The notes under the pieces were generated by a model. The model ran no database searches. It saw nothing but the letters and a program-made list of their open reading frames with translations, and was not told the DNA's origin. From Marmoricola sp. (lineage in GTDB: Bacteria > Actinomycetota > Actinomycetes > Propionibacteriales > Nocardioidaceae), in the NCBI GenBank assembly GCA_030151765.1, contig JASLCW010000434.1:1-15081 (forward strand): 15,081 bases of DNA, read 5' to 3'. The position numbers and the translations under genes were made by a program. Of this stretch, positions 1 to 6,550 are shown piece after piece; within the stretch, counting starts at the first letter, position 1; each line of letters starts with the position of its first letter.

Positions 1-357
1 GGTGAGCTGCCTGGCCAGTTCGAAGCACAGGTCCGCGCGCGTCGATCGAATGTGCAGCAGCAGATCGCCCGGCGTCGCCGGGGCCGTGTGCTTGTCGCCC
101 GCGAGCGCCTTGAAGGGATGCAGTGCCGCAGGCCGCGGCCGGTCGTACAGCCGATCCCACAGGGACGCCCCGATGCCGACCACGCAGCTCAGCAGCCCCT
201 CCGGCTCCCGGAAGCCGACCCCCCTGGTGATGCCCGCGACATCGGCCAGCAGGTCCTTGACGTCCTCCTCCGCCCCCACCCGAACGGTGAGCGTCAGGAA
301 GATCGCCGACCGCGCCGGGGGCGCCAGCACGGCCTGGACTTCGACGGGCTGCGTCAT
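1..357 (-). CDS. Dyp-type (YfeX-like) haem peroxidase, N-terminal part; runs off the left edge
   Basis: Reading the minus strand from the ATG at 357 gives 119 codons open to the window edge, so this is a partial gene. The protein begins MTQPVEVQAVLAPPARSAIF and contains GFREPEGLLSCVVGIG and RPAALHPFKAL, then ATPGDLLLHIRSTRADLCFELA. These match the N-terminal ferredoxin-like domain of the YfeX/EfeB group of dye-decolorizing peroxidases, which use haem b and hydrogen peroxide. The catalytic Asp (GXXDG motif) and proximal His lie beyond the window, so activity cannot be judged. No Tat signal precedes the domain, which suggests the cytoplasmic YfeX class. A hexamer TAGTGT (370-365) sits seven bases before the ATG, and no convincing Shine-Dalgarno is seen, so the mRNA may be leaderless. 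An in-frame GTG lies three codons upstream. The gene diverges from the gene at 487. Confidence 0.9.
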   Translation of the reverse strand, partial: MTQPVEVQAVLAPPARSAIFLTLTVRVGAEEDVKDLLADVAGITRGVGFREPEGLLSCVVGIGASLWDRLYDRPRPAALHPFKALAGDKHTAPATPGDLLLHIRSTRADLCFELARQLT

Positions 358-364
358 GCCCGTC

Positions 365-370
365 ACACTA
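365..370 (-). promoter_or_regulatory. Candidate -10 box of the Dyp peroxidase gene (leaderless type)
   Basis: On the minus strand the hexamer TAGTGT fits the actinobacterial TANNNT consensus. It is followed by exactly seven bases and then the ATG, so transcription could begin at the A of the start codon. No good -35 box is visible at 17-18 bp spacing. This is inference from spacing and consensus only. Confidence 0.35.
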
Positions 371-486
371 GGCCCAACTCCGAACTGACGCATTGGGCGA
401 AGACACGAATTTCGACGAGCGCCCGTTGTCCACAGGACTGGCGAGCGGAGGCGCGCGCAGTGTCCGATCCGGGGAACAGTCGAGCC

Positions 487-1452
487 ATGGTTGCCCGTCA
501 TCTGCGCTGCACAGCTTCCGTCGACCTGACCAGGCCTGTCCACATCGATCCATCGGGGGTGACCGGTCCCACACGAGGGCAGGCGCGCGGACCCAACTGG
601 CGCCGTACGACACCCGGGCTGTATGTCCCTGCGACCACCGCAAGATCCGTTGAACAACGGATCCTTGAGCAGTCCATGCTCCTGCCTCCAGGCGGCGTCG
701 TCAGCGGGTGGGCTGCGATGCGCCTCCACGGAGCGGCCTTCTGTGACGGGCTCGGGCGGGACGGAACAACGGAGTTGCCGGTCCCCTTGCTGCTCCCGCG
801 ACATCTGGACCTCCGGTGCGGCCCCGGCGCGATCCGGCACCGTTCCGCCTTCGAGCCCCACGACACCACTACACGCGTCGGGATTCCGGTCGCCACCGCA
901 GTCCGCGCCACCTTCGATGCAGCTCGGTGGAGTGGTGATCTCCGCGAGGCCGTCGTCGTGATCGACATCGCCCTCGCCGCAGGACTGTGCACCGCCGGCG
1001 AGCTCGAGGCATACGCCCGCCGGGCACACGCCCATGGTGTAGTGACCATGCGACGAGCACTCCGCCTGAGCAATCCCCGCACACTCTCACCTGAAGAGAC
1101 CCGGGTTCGACTGATCTGGGTCTTGGACGCCGGCCTCCCCGAGCCACTGTGCAACTGGCCGGTCGCCGACAGCTCGGGCAGGCGGATGGGTCGGCCTGAC
1201 CTTCTCTGCGAAGAACTCGCCGTGGCCGGGGAGTTCGACGGCAAGGATCACCGGGACAGACAAACTCACCGAACCGACGTGGCCAAGGAGGACGCCTATC
1301 GCAGGGTGGGCCTCGAGGTCTTCCACGTGGTCGGCAAGGACATTCACGACCGCGAGCTCGTCGTACGCCGGATGTGCGGTGCGGTGGCGCGCGCAAAGGA
1401 GGCGGGCCGGCCTCGGTCCTGGCTCATTCGCTCGGATCCCGGCCAGCTGTGA
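487..1452 (+). CDS. AbiEi-like N-terminal domain protein with C-terminal PD-(D/E)XK/DUF559-like segment
   Basis: 321 residues. The first half (PTRGQARGPNWRRTTPGLYV at about 28-47, then VVSGWAAMRLHG and GIPVATAVRATFD) resembles the winged-helix AbiEi-like proteins that are abundant in actinomycetes. The C-terminal part has D238 in GRPDLL, then E249-x-D251-x-K253 in GEFDGKD, and later GLEVFHV. That is the layout of DUF559/Vsr-like PD-(D/E)XK endonucleases. A role in DNA handling or defence is inferred; members of this group are mostly uncharacterised, and no AbiEii nucleotidyltransferase partner lies next door. The start at ATG 487 is supported by GGGGAA about ten bases upstream and by AACAGT six bases upstream. 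A GTG at 460, preceded by GGAGG, is a real alternative that adds nine residues. An open frame continues back to position 52, but that stretch is antisense to the peroxidase gene. Confidence 0.75.
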   Translation: MVARHLRCTASVDLTRPVHIDPSGVTGPTRGQARGPNWRRTTPGLYVPATTARSVEQRILEQSMLLPPGGVVSGWAAMRLHGAAFCDGLGRDGTTELPVPLLLPRHLDLRCGPGAIRHRSAFEPHDTTTRVGIPVATAVRATFDAARWSGDLREAVVVIDIALAAGLCTAGELEAYARRAHAHGVVTMRRALRLSNPRTLSPEETRVRLIWVLDAGLPEPLCNWPVADSSGRRMGRPDLLCEELAVAGEFDGKDHRDRQTHRTDVAKEDAYRRVGLEVFHVVGKDIHDRELVVRRMCGAVARAKEAGRPRSWLIRSDPGQL

Positions 1453-1465
1453 TGGCGGGCCGGAA

Positions 1466-1520
1466 TCTGGAGACAGATGGGCTCTCTTCGGCGCCTGCAG
1501 AGGACCCAAATGTCTCCAGA
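1466..1520 (+). terminator. Long imperfect hairpin, probable terminator (possibly a structured RNA)
   Basis: TCTGGAGACA (1466-1475) and TGTCTCCAGA (1511-1520) are a perfect 10-bp inverted repeat. Inside, after a 2x2 internal loop, TGGG (1478-1481) pairs with CCCA (1505-1508), and CTCT (1484-1487) pairs with AGAG (1499-1502), leaving an 11-base loop. The fold covers 55 nt with about 19 pairs. It starts 14 bp after the stop at 1452 and ends 53 bp before the next gene, which suits a terminator. There is no U-tract, as is usual in high-GC actinomycetes. A small RNA or the remnant of a mobile inverted repeat is possible but less likely. Confidence 0.55.
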
Positions 1521-1573
1521 AGGGCATTGGCTCGGTCCTGGATGATGTCGGGGCGCGGTGATAGGCAGGGAAC

Positions 1574-1792
1574 ATGGAACGCGAGCCGATGCGTCATTCC
1601 AAGGCACTGCAGTCCGCCGGCTACGAGGCCGACCTCCGCATCCTCGAACTGCATTTCCGCAACGGCGGTGTCTACGACTACTTCGACGTCCCGCCCGAGG
1701 TGTACGCCGGCCTGACCGCTTCTGCCCACCCGTGGACGGAGTGGCAGGAGCACATCAAGGCGGCCTATCGCTGCGAATGGGTCTCCGGCTAG
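1574..1792 (+). CDS. KTSC-domain small protein
   Basis: 72 residues. Residues 9-66 fit the KTSC domain (named after a Lys tRNA synthetase-like C-terminal region): a SKALQSAGYEADLRILELHF segment, then GGVYDYFDVPPEVYAGL and a final HIKAAYRCEWV. The domain occurs alone in many bacterial genomes or fused to RNA-related proteins. Its molecular role is not firmly known; nucleic-acid association is only suggested by its fusions. The start at 1574 has a purine-rich GCAGGGAA just upstream. A second ATG five codons later (1589) would also keep the whole domain. The TAG stop (1790-1792) overlaps the stop of the converging membrane-protein gene, so there is no room for a terminator between them. Confidence 0.8.
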   Translation: MEREPMRHSKALQSAGYEADLRILELHFRNGGVYDYFDVPPEVYAGLTASAHPWTEWQEHIKAAYRCEWVSG

Positions 1793-2349
1793 AGAACTCG
1801 GCGCGGCGAGGCGGCCAGCGCGCGGGCGGCGGGGATGGCGACGGCCAACGCGGCGACGATCTGCAGGGCGTACCAGCCGGCCGAGTCGTCCAGGGCCGTC
1901 ATGAGCAGGCCGGCAGGCAGCACCGCACACGCGGGGACCAGGGCGAGGCGGCTGGTGGCGGACCAGGGAGCGCGCACAGCGAGGACGAGAGCCGCGACGG
2001 TCACAGTCACGATGAGCACCCATGAGGCCGTGTTGAACATGTCGAGGCGCGACTGCGATTCGGCGTCCGCAGCGAAGACGACAGCAAGGACGGGCAGGAC
2101 CAGAGCGACCCCGGTGGCGGGGATGCCGATCGCACGCAGGCCTCCGGTCCAGCCTCCGGTCCGCCAGGCCAGCAGGGCGAGCACGGCGATCGAGGCCGTG
2201 ATGGTGATGGCATCCCAGCCGGACTCGGCCGGTCGTGCGCCGTACGACCAGTCGCGATCGGACCGGCTCATGACGAAGGTCAGGACGAGATGAAGGGCGG
2301 CGCCGGCGATGGCGATGCCGGCCAGTCCTCGGGTGATGACGTGGGACAT
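1789..2349 (-). CDS. Six-helix integral membrane protein of unknown function
   Basis: 186 residues, not recognised as a named family. Six hydrophobic stretches are visible, at about 5-25, 46-63, 76-95, 107-126, 135-154 and 158-180, with a short polar loop (SRSDRDWSYGARPAESGWD) after the first. The start at ATG 2349 (minus) is fixed by GAGGAG five bases upstream; an open frame continues further back but lacks this support. There is no signal peptide separate from helix 1 and no catalytic motif. The gene diverges from the sensor kinase gene at 2521 across about 170 bp that carries two dyads, so it may be a target of, or accessory to, that two-component pair. That link is inference from position alone. 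Its TAG stop shares the palindrome CTAG with the stop of the converging KTSC gene. Confidence 0.8.
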   Translation of the reverse strand: MSHVITRGLAGIAIAGAALHLVLTFVMSRSDRDWSYGARPAESGWDAITITASIAVLALLAWRTGGWTGGLRAIGIPATGVALVLPVLAVVFAADAESQSRLDMFNTASWVLIVTVTVAALVLAVRAPWSATSRLALVPACAVLPAGLLMTALDDSAGWYALQIVAALAVAIPAARALAASPRRVL

Positions 2350-2369
2350 GGATACTCCTCGGATCGATG

Positions 2370-2386
2370 ACCGGCTCCTTGCCGGT
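2370..2386. promoter_or_regulatory. Perfect 6-bp inverted repeat upstream of the membrane protein gene
   Basis: ACCGGC-TCCTT-GCCGGT is a perfect dyad centred about 29 bp before the membrane-protein start codon on the minus strand. It could be an operator or a 5' UTR hairpin. In DNA this rich in G and C, short dyads also arise by chance. Confidence 0.3.
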
Positions 2387-2425
2387 ACGACGACGAGCGT
2401 GCGGCGACGATCCCCCGGGAGCTCA

Positions 2426-2444
2426 GGGTGTACGACGTGCACCC
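2426..2444. promoter_or_regulatory. Candidate operator: 19-bp near-perfect dyad between divergent genes
   Basis: GGGTGTACG-A-CGTGCACCC has nine-base arms with eight of nine positions complementary about the central A at 2435. It lies 76 bp before the kinase start (2521) and about 77 bp before the divergent membrane-protein start (2349), that is, midway. The size suits a dimeric regulator. The NarL-type regulator encoded at 3963 is the obvious candidate to bind it, but this is untested. A 10-bp direct repeat, TTCCCGGGCG (2455-2464 and 2478-2487), follows closer to the kinase gene. Confidence 0.4.
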
Positions 2445-2520
2445 GGCGCGTGCTTTCCCGGGCGATCAGGGGGCTGATTCCCGGGCGCACCGGGCGGTCC
2501 TGCTGGGAGGATCAACCCTC

Positions 2521-3966
2521 ATGAAGGCGATGCGAGGAGCGGCGGCTGCCGTCGTGGTCCTCGGCATCGTCATGGGCATCGCCGCGATCTGGCTCGACAT
2601 CGCCAACAGCGGCGAGACCGCGCGGGTGGGGCGTGGCTGGGTGGGCGCCGTACCGGGCCTGCTGATGCTGGTGACCGGCGGCATCCTGCTGCTCCGCGAC
2701 GGCACCAACCGGGTGGCCGCGCTCCTCACCGCGGCAGGTCTCGGCCTGGTCGTGTGCGGCCTCGCCGCGTCGTGGATCAACGAAACGGCCCCGGACACAC
2801 ACGGTGTCGTCGTCGGCATCGCGGTGATCGTCAACCAGCGGCTCTCGACGCTCGCCTATGCCACCCTTCCCGCGCTGCTCGCCATCTTCCCCACCGGCCA
2901 TCTCCCCCGCCGGCTCCTCGGCAAGGCGCTCGCGATCAGCGCGGTGGTGCTCGCCCTTGCGCCGGGCCTGCTGCGGATCTCGATGCCCTGGTCGGCCTTC
3001 GCCGGCACTTTCGGCAGCGCACCGTCACTCGTGCTCACCAGAGGCCGCGGATGGGGACCCGAGCTGAGCCCGGCCACCTGGCACGACCTCGACGTGATCT
3101 CGATGGTGTGCTTCGCGATCAGCCTGCCACTCGCCGGCGCCGCGCTCGCCAGTCGTGCCCGCGACGCGGAGGGGCTCAATCGGCTGCAGATGCGCGGGAT
3201 GGCCTGGGCCGGCGGGCTGGCCGGCCTGTTGCTGGTCGGCTCCGTCTCGCTGCTCCCGTACGGCGTCACCATCATCGCCTTCACCGGCTGCGTCGCTGCC
3301 ATGTGCCTGGCCGTCTGGATCGCGGTCCGGGCCACCTCCGCCAGCCACCGACTGGAGGAGATCCGCCACCAGCTCGTGCTCGAGCGCGAGGCGGAGCGGC
3401 GCGTGCTCCGGCGCGAACTGCACGACGGTCTCGGTCCCCAGTTGGCCGCTGTGAAGATGCGGATCGAGGCGGCCGGCAATTTCGCGGACACCGATCCGGC
3501 AGCCTCCCGGGAGCTGCTCGCCGCCGCCGCGCAGGAGATCACCAATGCCGTCGAGGAGGTGCGACGGCTCAGCCGCGGACTCGGCCCCGCGGCAGTGGAG
3601 GATGTCGGCCTGACCCGCGCTCTCGAACAGCTGACGAGCAGGTTCGAGGCGTGCTTCGACTGCACCGACATCGGCGAGCTCCCGCCGGCGTACGAGGTGG
3701 CGGTCTACCGGATCGTCGGCGAAGCACTCACCAATGCCCAGCGGCACGCGCATGCGGGGCGGATCGGCGTACAGCTCAGTCGGGATGCGGACGGGCTCAC
3801 CGTCCGCATCCACGACGACGGCGTCGGCATCCCCGCCGATGCCCGGTCCGGCGTCGGCATCCGGTCGATGCGCACTCGCGCCGAGGAACTGGGCGGACGA
3901 CTCGAGGTGCACTCGTCTCCGGAAGGATGTGTCGTGACCGCAGTGCTTCCGGAGGTGGCCCCATGA
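2521..3966 (+). CDS. NarL-family sensor histidine kinase with about eight membrane helices
   Basis: 481 residues. The N-terminal half has about eight hydrophobic helices (roughly 7-26, 41-58, 64-84, 93-123 in one or two passes, 133-153, 190-210, 226-245, 248-270). It carries the FPTGHLP motif near 123-129, seen in this class of actinobacterial kinases. A basic, charged linker (276-298) leads to the HisKA_3 phosphoacceptor RRELHDGLGPQLAAVKM, with His301. The HATPase domain follows: N-box EALTNAQRHA (Asn405), DDGVGIP (432-438) and GVGIRSMRTRAEELGG (444-459). No separate extracellular sensor domain is present, so the signal is probably sensed in or at the membrane. The start at 2521 has GGGAGG ten bases upstream; an in-frame ATG at 2428 has no such support. 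The stop overlaps the regulator start (ATGA), so the two are translationally coupled. Confidence 0.92.
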   Translation: MKAMRGAAAAVVVLGIVMGIAAIWLDIANSGETARVGRGWVGAVPGLLMLVTGGILLLRDGTNRVAALLTAAGLGLVVCGLAASWINETAPDTHGVVVGIAVIVNQRLSTLAYATLPALLAIFPTGHLPRRLLGKALAISAVVLALAPGLLRISMPWSAFAGTFGSAPSLVLTRGRGWGPELSPATWHDLDVISMVCFAISLPLAGAALASRARDAEGLNRLQMRGMAWAGGLAGLLLVGSVSLLPYGVTIIAFTGCVAAMCLAVWIAVRATSASHRLEEIRHQLVLEREAERRVLRRELHDGLGPQLAAVKMRIEAAGNFADTDPAASRELLAAAAQEITNAVEEVRRLSRGLGPAAVEDVGLTRALEQLTSRFEACFDCTDIGELPPAYEVAVYRIVGEALTNAQRHAHAGRIGVQLSRDADGLTVRIHDDGVGIPADARSGVGIRSMRTRAEELGGRLEVHSSPEGCVVTAVLPEVAP

Positions 3967-4619
3967 CCGAGACGATCCGCATCGTCCTCGTCGACGACCA
4001 CCCCGTCTACCGCGACGGCCTCGGCGTCCTGCTCGGCTCGCTCCCCGGCCTCGAGGTGATCGGCGTCGCCGCGGACGGAGCCGAGGCGCTGTCGGTGATC
4101 GACGAACTCATGCCCGATGTCGTCGTCATGGACATCGCCATGCCGGTGCTCGACGGCATCGCGGCCACCCGCCAGTTGGTCGCCCGGCATCCGGGCATCG
4201 GCGTACTCCTGCTCACCATGGCCGAGGACGACGAGACCGTCTTCGACGGGCTGCGCGCCGGAGCCCGCGGCTATGTGCTCAAGGGTGCCGATCAGGCGGA
4301 CATCTCACGCGCCATCCATGCCGTGGCCGGGGGTGACGCGATCCTCGGCTCCGGACTCGCGAACCGCATCGCCGGGTACGTCGAGACCGCGGCGGCGAGC
4401 AATGCCGGCAGTGTCCCCTTCCCGGAGCTGACCCCGCGCGAGCGCGAGGTTCTCGACCACATCGCCGCCGGGCGCAGCAACAGCCAGATCGCGGCCTCGC
4501 TCTTCCTCTCCCCCAAGACGGTCAGCAACAACATCTCCTCGATCTTCGCCAAGCTGCACGTGGATGCGCGAGCCGAGGCGATCGTGAAGGCCCGCGAAGC
4601 GGGGCTGGGGCACCTGTGA
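3963..4619 (+). CDS. NarL/LuxR-family response regulator
   Basis: 218 residues. A receiver domain spans residues 5-120, with the acidic pair D11-D12, phospho-acceptor D57 in VVVMDIAMPVLDG, T85, and K107 in GYVLKGA. All receiver landmarks are intact. A LuxR-type helix-turn-helix follows at about 155-213 (ELTPREREVLDHIAAGRSN, then AASLFLSPKTVSNNISSIF). It is the cognate partner of the kinase just upstream, whose gene it overlaps by four bases. Targets are not proven; the dyads in the divergent spacer at 2370-2444 and the paired hairpins at 4682-4715 before the secreted Ig protein are the nearest candidate sites. Confidence 0.95.
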   Translation: MTETIRIVLVDDHPVYRDGLGVLLGSLPGLEVIGVAADGAEALSVIDELMPDVVVMDIAMPVLDGIAATRQLVARHPGIGVLLLTMAEDDETVFDGLRAGARGYVLKGADQADISRAIHAVAGGDAILGSGLANRIAGYVETAAASNAGSVPFPELTPREREVLDHIAAGRSNSQIAASLFLSPKTVSNNISSIFAKLHVDARAEAIVKAREAGLGHL

Positions 4620-4681
4620 AATAAGGGGAAAGTCCCTCTCGACACGGGAACGCGCTCCCTGCTCACCCGGGGGCCGGCGCC

Positions 4682-4715
4682 ACGAGTCTCGACTCGTCGG
4701 CCGCAGATCGCGGCC
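4682..4715 (+). other. Two tandem perfect hairpins before the secreted Ig-repeat gene
   Basis: ACGAGT-CTCG-ACTCGT (4682-4697) and GGCCGC-AGATC-GCGGCC (4699-4715) are two perfect 6-bp inverted repeats separated by one base, ending 23 bp before the ATG at 4739. They could terminate the upstream kinase-regulator operon, serve as operators, or form structured leader RNA. They end about ten bases before the GAGGAG ribosome binding site, so they would sit immediately upstream of it in a transcript. Confidence 0.45.
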
Positions 4716-4738
4716 ACACGATGATTCGAGGAGACTCC

Positions 4739-6448
4739 ATGTTCCGCCTGATCGCAGGTCTGGCCGCAGCCGCGACGGTCCTGTCCGCCGCCCCCGCCGG
4801 AGCCGCGGGTACCGGTGACGACGTCACCCCGCCTCAGATCACCATCAACGGGCCCTCCGGCCTCAAGGACGGCTGGGGGCCGGAGCCCTACAACGTCACC
4901 GTCAGCGTCACCGACTCCGGCGGCTCCGGAATGTCTGGCGTCGACTGGGAACTCACCGGTGCGACGACGGCTTCCGGCTCGCGGCAGGGTGGTGGCGCCT
5001 TCGCTGTGCCGGTCACGGGTTCGGGCATGTCCACGCTGAGCGTCCACGCGACCGACAAGGCCGGTAACAAGACGTCCACCTCGGCCGACTTCGGCGTCGA
5101 CACCACGCCTCCGTGGATCACCCTCGGCTCCGAGCTGGGCGTCGCCGACAAGAACACGGTCGTCATGGGCAGCGAGGTGCACGCCGACTACACCTGTGGT
5201 GACTCGGACTCCGGCATCGGTCTGTGCACGAGCGACGTTCCCCAGGGCGGCCTGCTCGACACCAGCGAGGTCGGACCGCACTCGCTGGTCCTGATGGCAC
5301 AGGACAAGGTCCTGCGCAACAACTTCTACACACTCACCTGGGAGGTCGTGAAGGGCACCTTCTCGCTGATCTCACCGATCACCTACAACCGGGTCCCGAA
5401 TGTCGGGGACTCGATCACGGCGTTGCCCCCGAAATTCACGCCGACGCCCGACTCGATCAGCTACCAGTGGCTGCGCAACGGTGAACCGATCGCGGGCGCG
5501 ACGGACCGCACCTATGTCACGACCGTGGCGGACGGCAACGCCCAGCTCGCGATCCAGGCGACGCCGCACAGGTACGGCTACAACGAGGATCCCTTCACCG
5601 CCGGCGCGGTTCGCGTCGACACGACCTCGGTGGGCTTCAACGGAAGCGTCGACCTCGTCGGTACGGCGCAGGTGGGCAAGCCCCTCACCGTGCAGATCAT
5701 CGGCGACTTCCAGCCGGCGCACCCGACGATCACCTATCGCTGGTACCGGGGCAGTTCGGAGAAGCCGATCCCGGGTGCGACGGAGGCCAGCTACACCCCG
5801 ACCGCGGCCGACATCGGCACGTCCATCGTCGCTCACGTCCTCGCGACCGCCCCCGGTTTCGACCCCTACTCGGCCGACCTGAACAGCGAGCTGGTCCGGC
5901 CCGACGAATTCGAGGTGACCGGATCGGTCGTGACGGCCGGCAACGCCCGTGTGGGCAGTGTCCTGACCGTCACAGCTCCGACCTTCGCACCGACCCCGGA
6001 AGCCACGTCGTACGAGTGGCTGCGCAATGGCAAGCCGATCGGTGGCGCGGGTAGCTCGTCGTACCGGCTGACCGCCGCGGACGCCGGCAGCCGCATCACC
6101 GCCCGCGTCACCGCCCGCCGGCTCGGCTACCGCGACAACACGCTGACCAGCGCACCGTCGACCGTCGTCACCCGCACCACTCCGGCCCTGTCGGTGACCG
6201 CGAAGGCACTGAAGAAGCACCGCGTCTCCTTCGTCGTCACGGTCCGCGCCGCGGGCGTCGTACCGACCGGGAGTGTCCGGCTGCTGCGCAACGGCCGGGT
6301 GATCGGCAGTGCACACAAGCTGGCGAACGGCAGCGTGCGCTTCGCGGTGGCGGCACAGCCCAAGGGCCGCAAGACCTTCGTGATCGCGTACGACGGCGAC
6401 CGCGGCGTGAACGCGGGATCGGTGAAGGTGCGAGTGCGCATCCGCTGA
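4739..6448 (+). CDS. Secreted protein with bacterial Ig-like repeats
   Basis: 569 residues. A Sec signal peptide covers residues 1-23, with likely cleavage near AGA-AG. Residues 30-124 form an Ig-like module (DVTPPQITINGPSG, then ATDKAGNKT). Residues 125-205 contain YTCGDSDSGIGLC, with C153 and C163 probably disulfide-bonded, and HSLVLMAQDK. Three related modules follow (about 206-297, 298-386 and 390-478). Each has the signature YxWxRxxxxPIxGA, a following SY or TY with a TxAD-like turn, and a late xxGYxx or PGFD. The last module (481-569) is of the Big_3/Big_5 type (VPTGSVRLLRNGRVIGS, FVIAYDGD). There is no LPXTG, LysM or catalytic domain, so it is probably a secreted or loosely attached adhesin or structural protein. 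The start is set by GAGGAG five bases before ATG 4739. It lies alone between two two-component systems and ends in a strong terminator. Confidence 0.85.
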   Translation: MFRLIAGLAAAATVLSAAPAGAAGTGDDVTPPQITINGPSGLKDGWGPEPYNVTVSVTDSGGSGMSGVDWELTGATTASGSRQGGGAFAVPVTGSGMSTLSVHATDKAGNKTSTSADFGVDTTPPWITLGSELGVADKNTVVMGSEVHADYTCGDSDSGIGLCTSDVPQGGLLDTSEVGPHSLVLMAQDKVLRNNFYTLTWEVVKGTFSLISPITYNRVPNVGDSITALPPKFTPTPDSISYQWLRNGEPIAGATDRTYVTTVADGNAQLAIQATPHRYGYNEDPFTAGAVRVDTTSVGFNGSVDLVGTAQVGKPLTVQIIGDFQPAHPTITYRWYRGSSEKPIPGATEASYTPTAADIGTSIVAHVLATAPGFDPYSADLNSELVRPDEFEVTGSVVTAGNARVGSVLTVTAPTFAPTPEATSYEWLRNGKPIGGAGSSSYRLTAADAGSRITARVTARRLGYRDNTLTSAPSTVVTRTTPALSVTAKALKKHRVSFVVTVRAAGVVPTGSVRLLRNGRVIGSAHKLANGSVRFAVAAQPKGRKTFVIAYDGDRGVNAGSVKVRVRIR

Positions 6449-6455
6449 TCAGGAT

Positions 6456-6492
6456 GTCCCGCGGACCCGTGTCTCCCATGGGTTCGCGGGAC
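6456..6492 (+). terminator. Strong hairpin terminator after the Ig-repeat gene
   Basis: GTCCCGCGGACCC (6456-6468) pairs with GGGTTCGCGGGAC (6480-6492): thirteen consecutive pairs, one a G-U wobble, around an 11-base loop. AGGA (6451-6454) and TCCT (6497-6500) can extend the stem past an internal loop. It starts eight bases after the stop codon. There is no U-tract, as is common for GC-rich actinobacterial terminators. It separates the Ig-repeat gene from the next regulator. Confidence 0.75.
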
Positions 6493-6537
6493 CCCGTCCT
6501 GGAAGACGAGCATGGAGCCTGACGCCGCCCGGCCCAC

Positions 6538-6550
6538 TACGCTTCCTTCC
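6538..6550 (+). promoter_or_regulatory. Candidate leaderless -10 box for the OmpR-type regulator
   Basis: TACGCT (6538-6543) matches TANNNT and is followed by seven bases and then GTG at 6551. This would place the transcription start on the start codon. No clear -35 is seen at normal spacing. It is the main reason for preferring the GTG start over the ATG at 6512. Confidence 0.4.

Noticed and set aside
52..486. Upstream in-frame extension of the AbiEi-like gene to position 52
   Set aside because: It runs antisense through the Dyp peroxidase gene, and its product is Arg/Pro/His-rich with no homology I recognise. A good start exists at 487 (or 460).
487..1792. AbiEi-like and KTSC genes as a toxin-antitoxin pair
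   Set aside because: There is a 121-bp spacer with a terminator-like hairpin between them, neither KTSC nor the nuclease-like part is a known antitoxin for the other, and no AbiEii nucleotidyltransferase is present.
2754..3962. Long alternative frame leading into the NarL-type regulator
   Set aside because: It overlaps the kinase gene in another frame and gives an Arg-rich sequence without motifs. The regulator starts at 3963 with an ATGA overlap.
4946..4969. ELTGATTAS in the Ig-repeat protein as an ApbE flavinylation site
   Set aside because: The Asp (D69) lies one position too far from the TGAT for the D-x2-(S/T)GA(S/T) motif, no FMN-binding domain surrounds it, and similar GAT turns are usual in these Ig-like repeats (AGATDRTY, PGATEASY).
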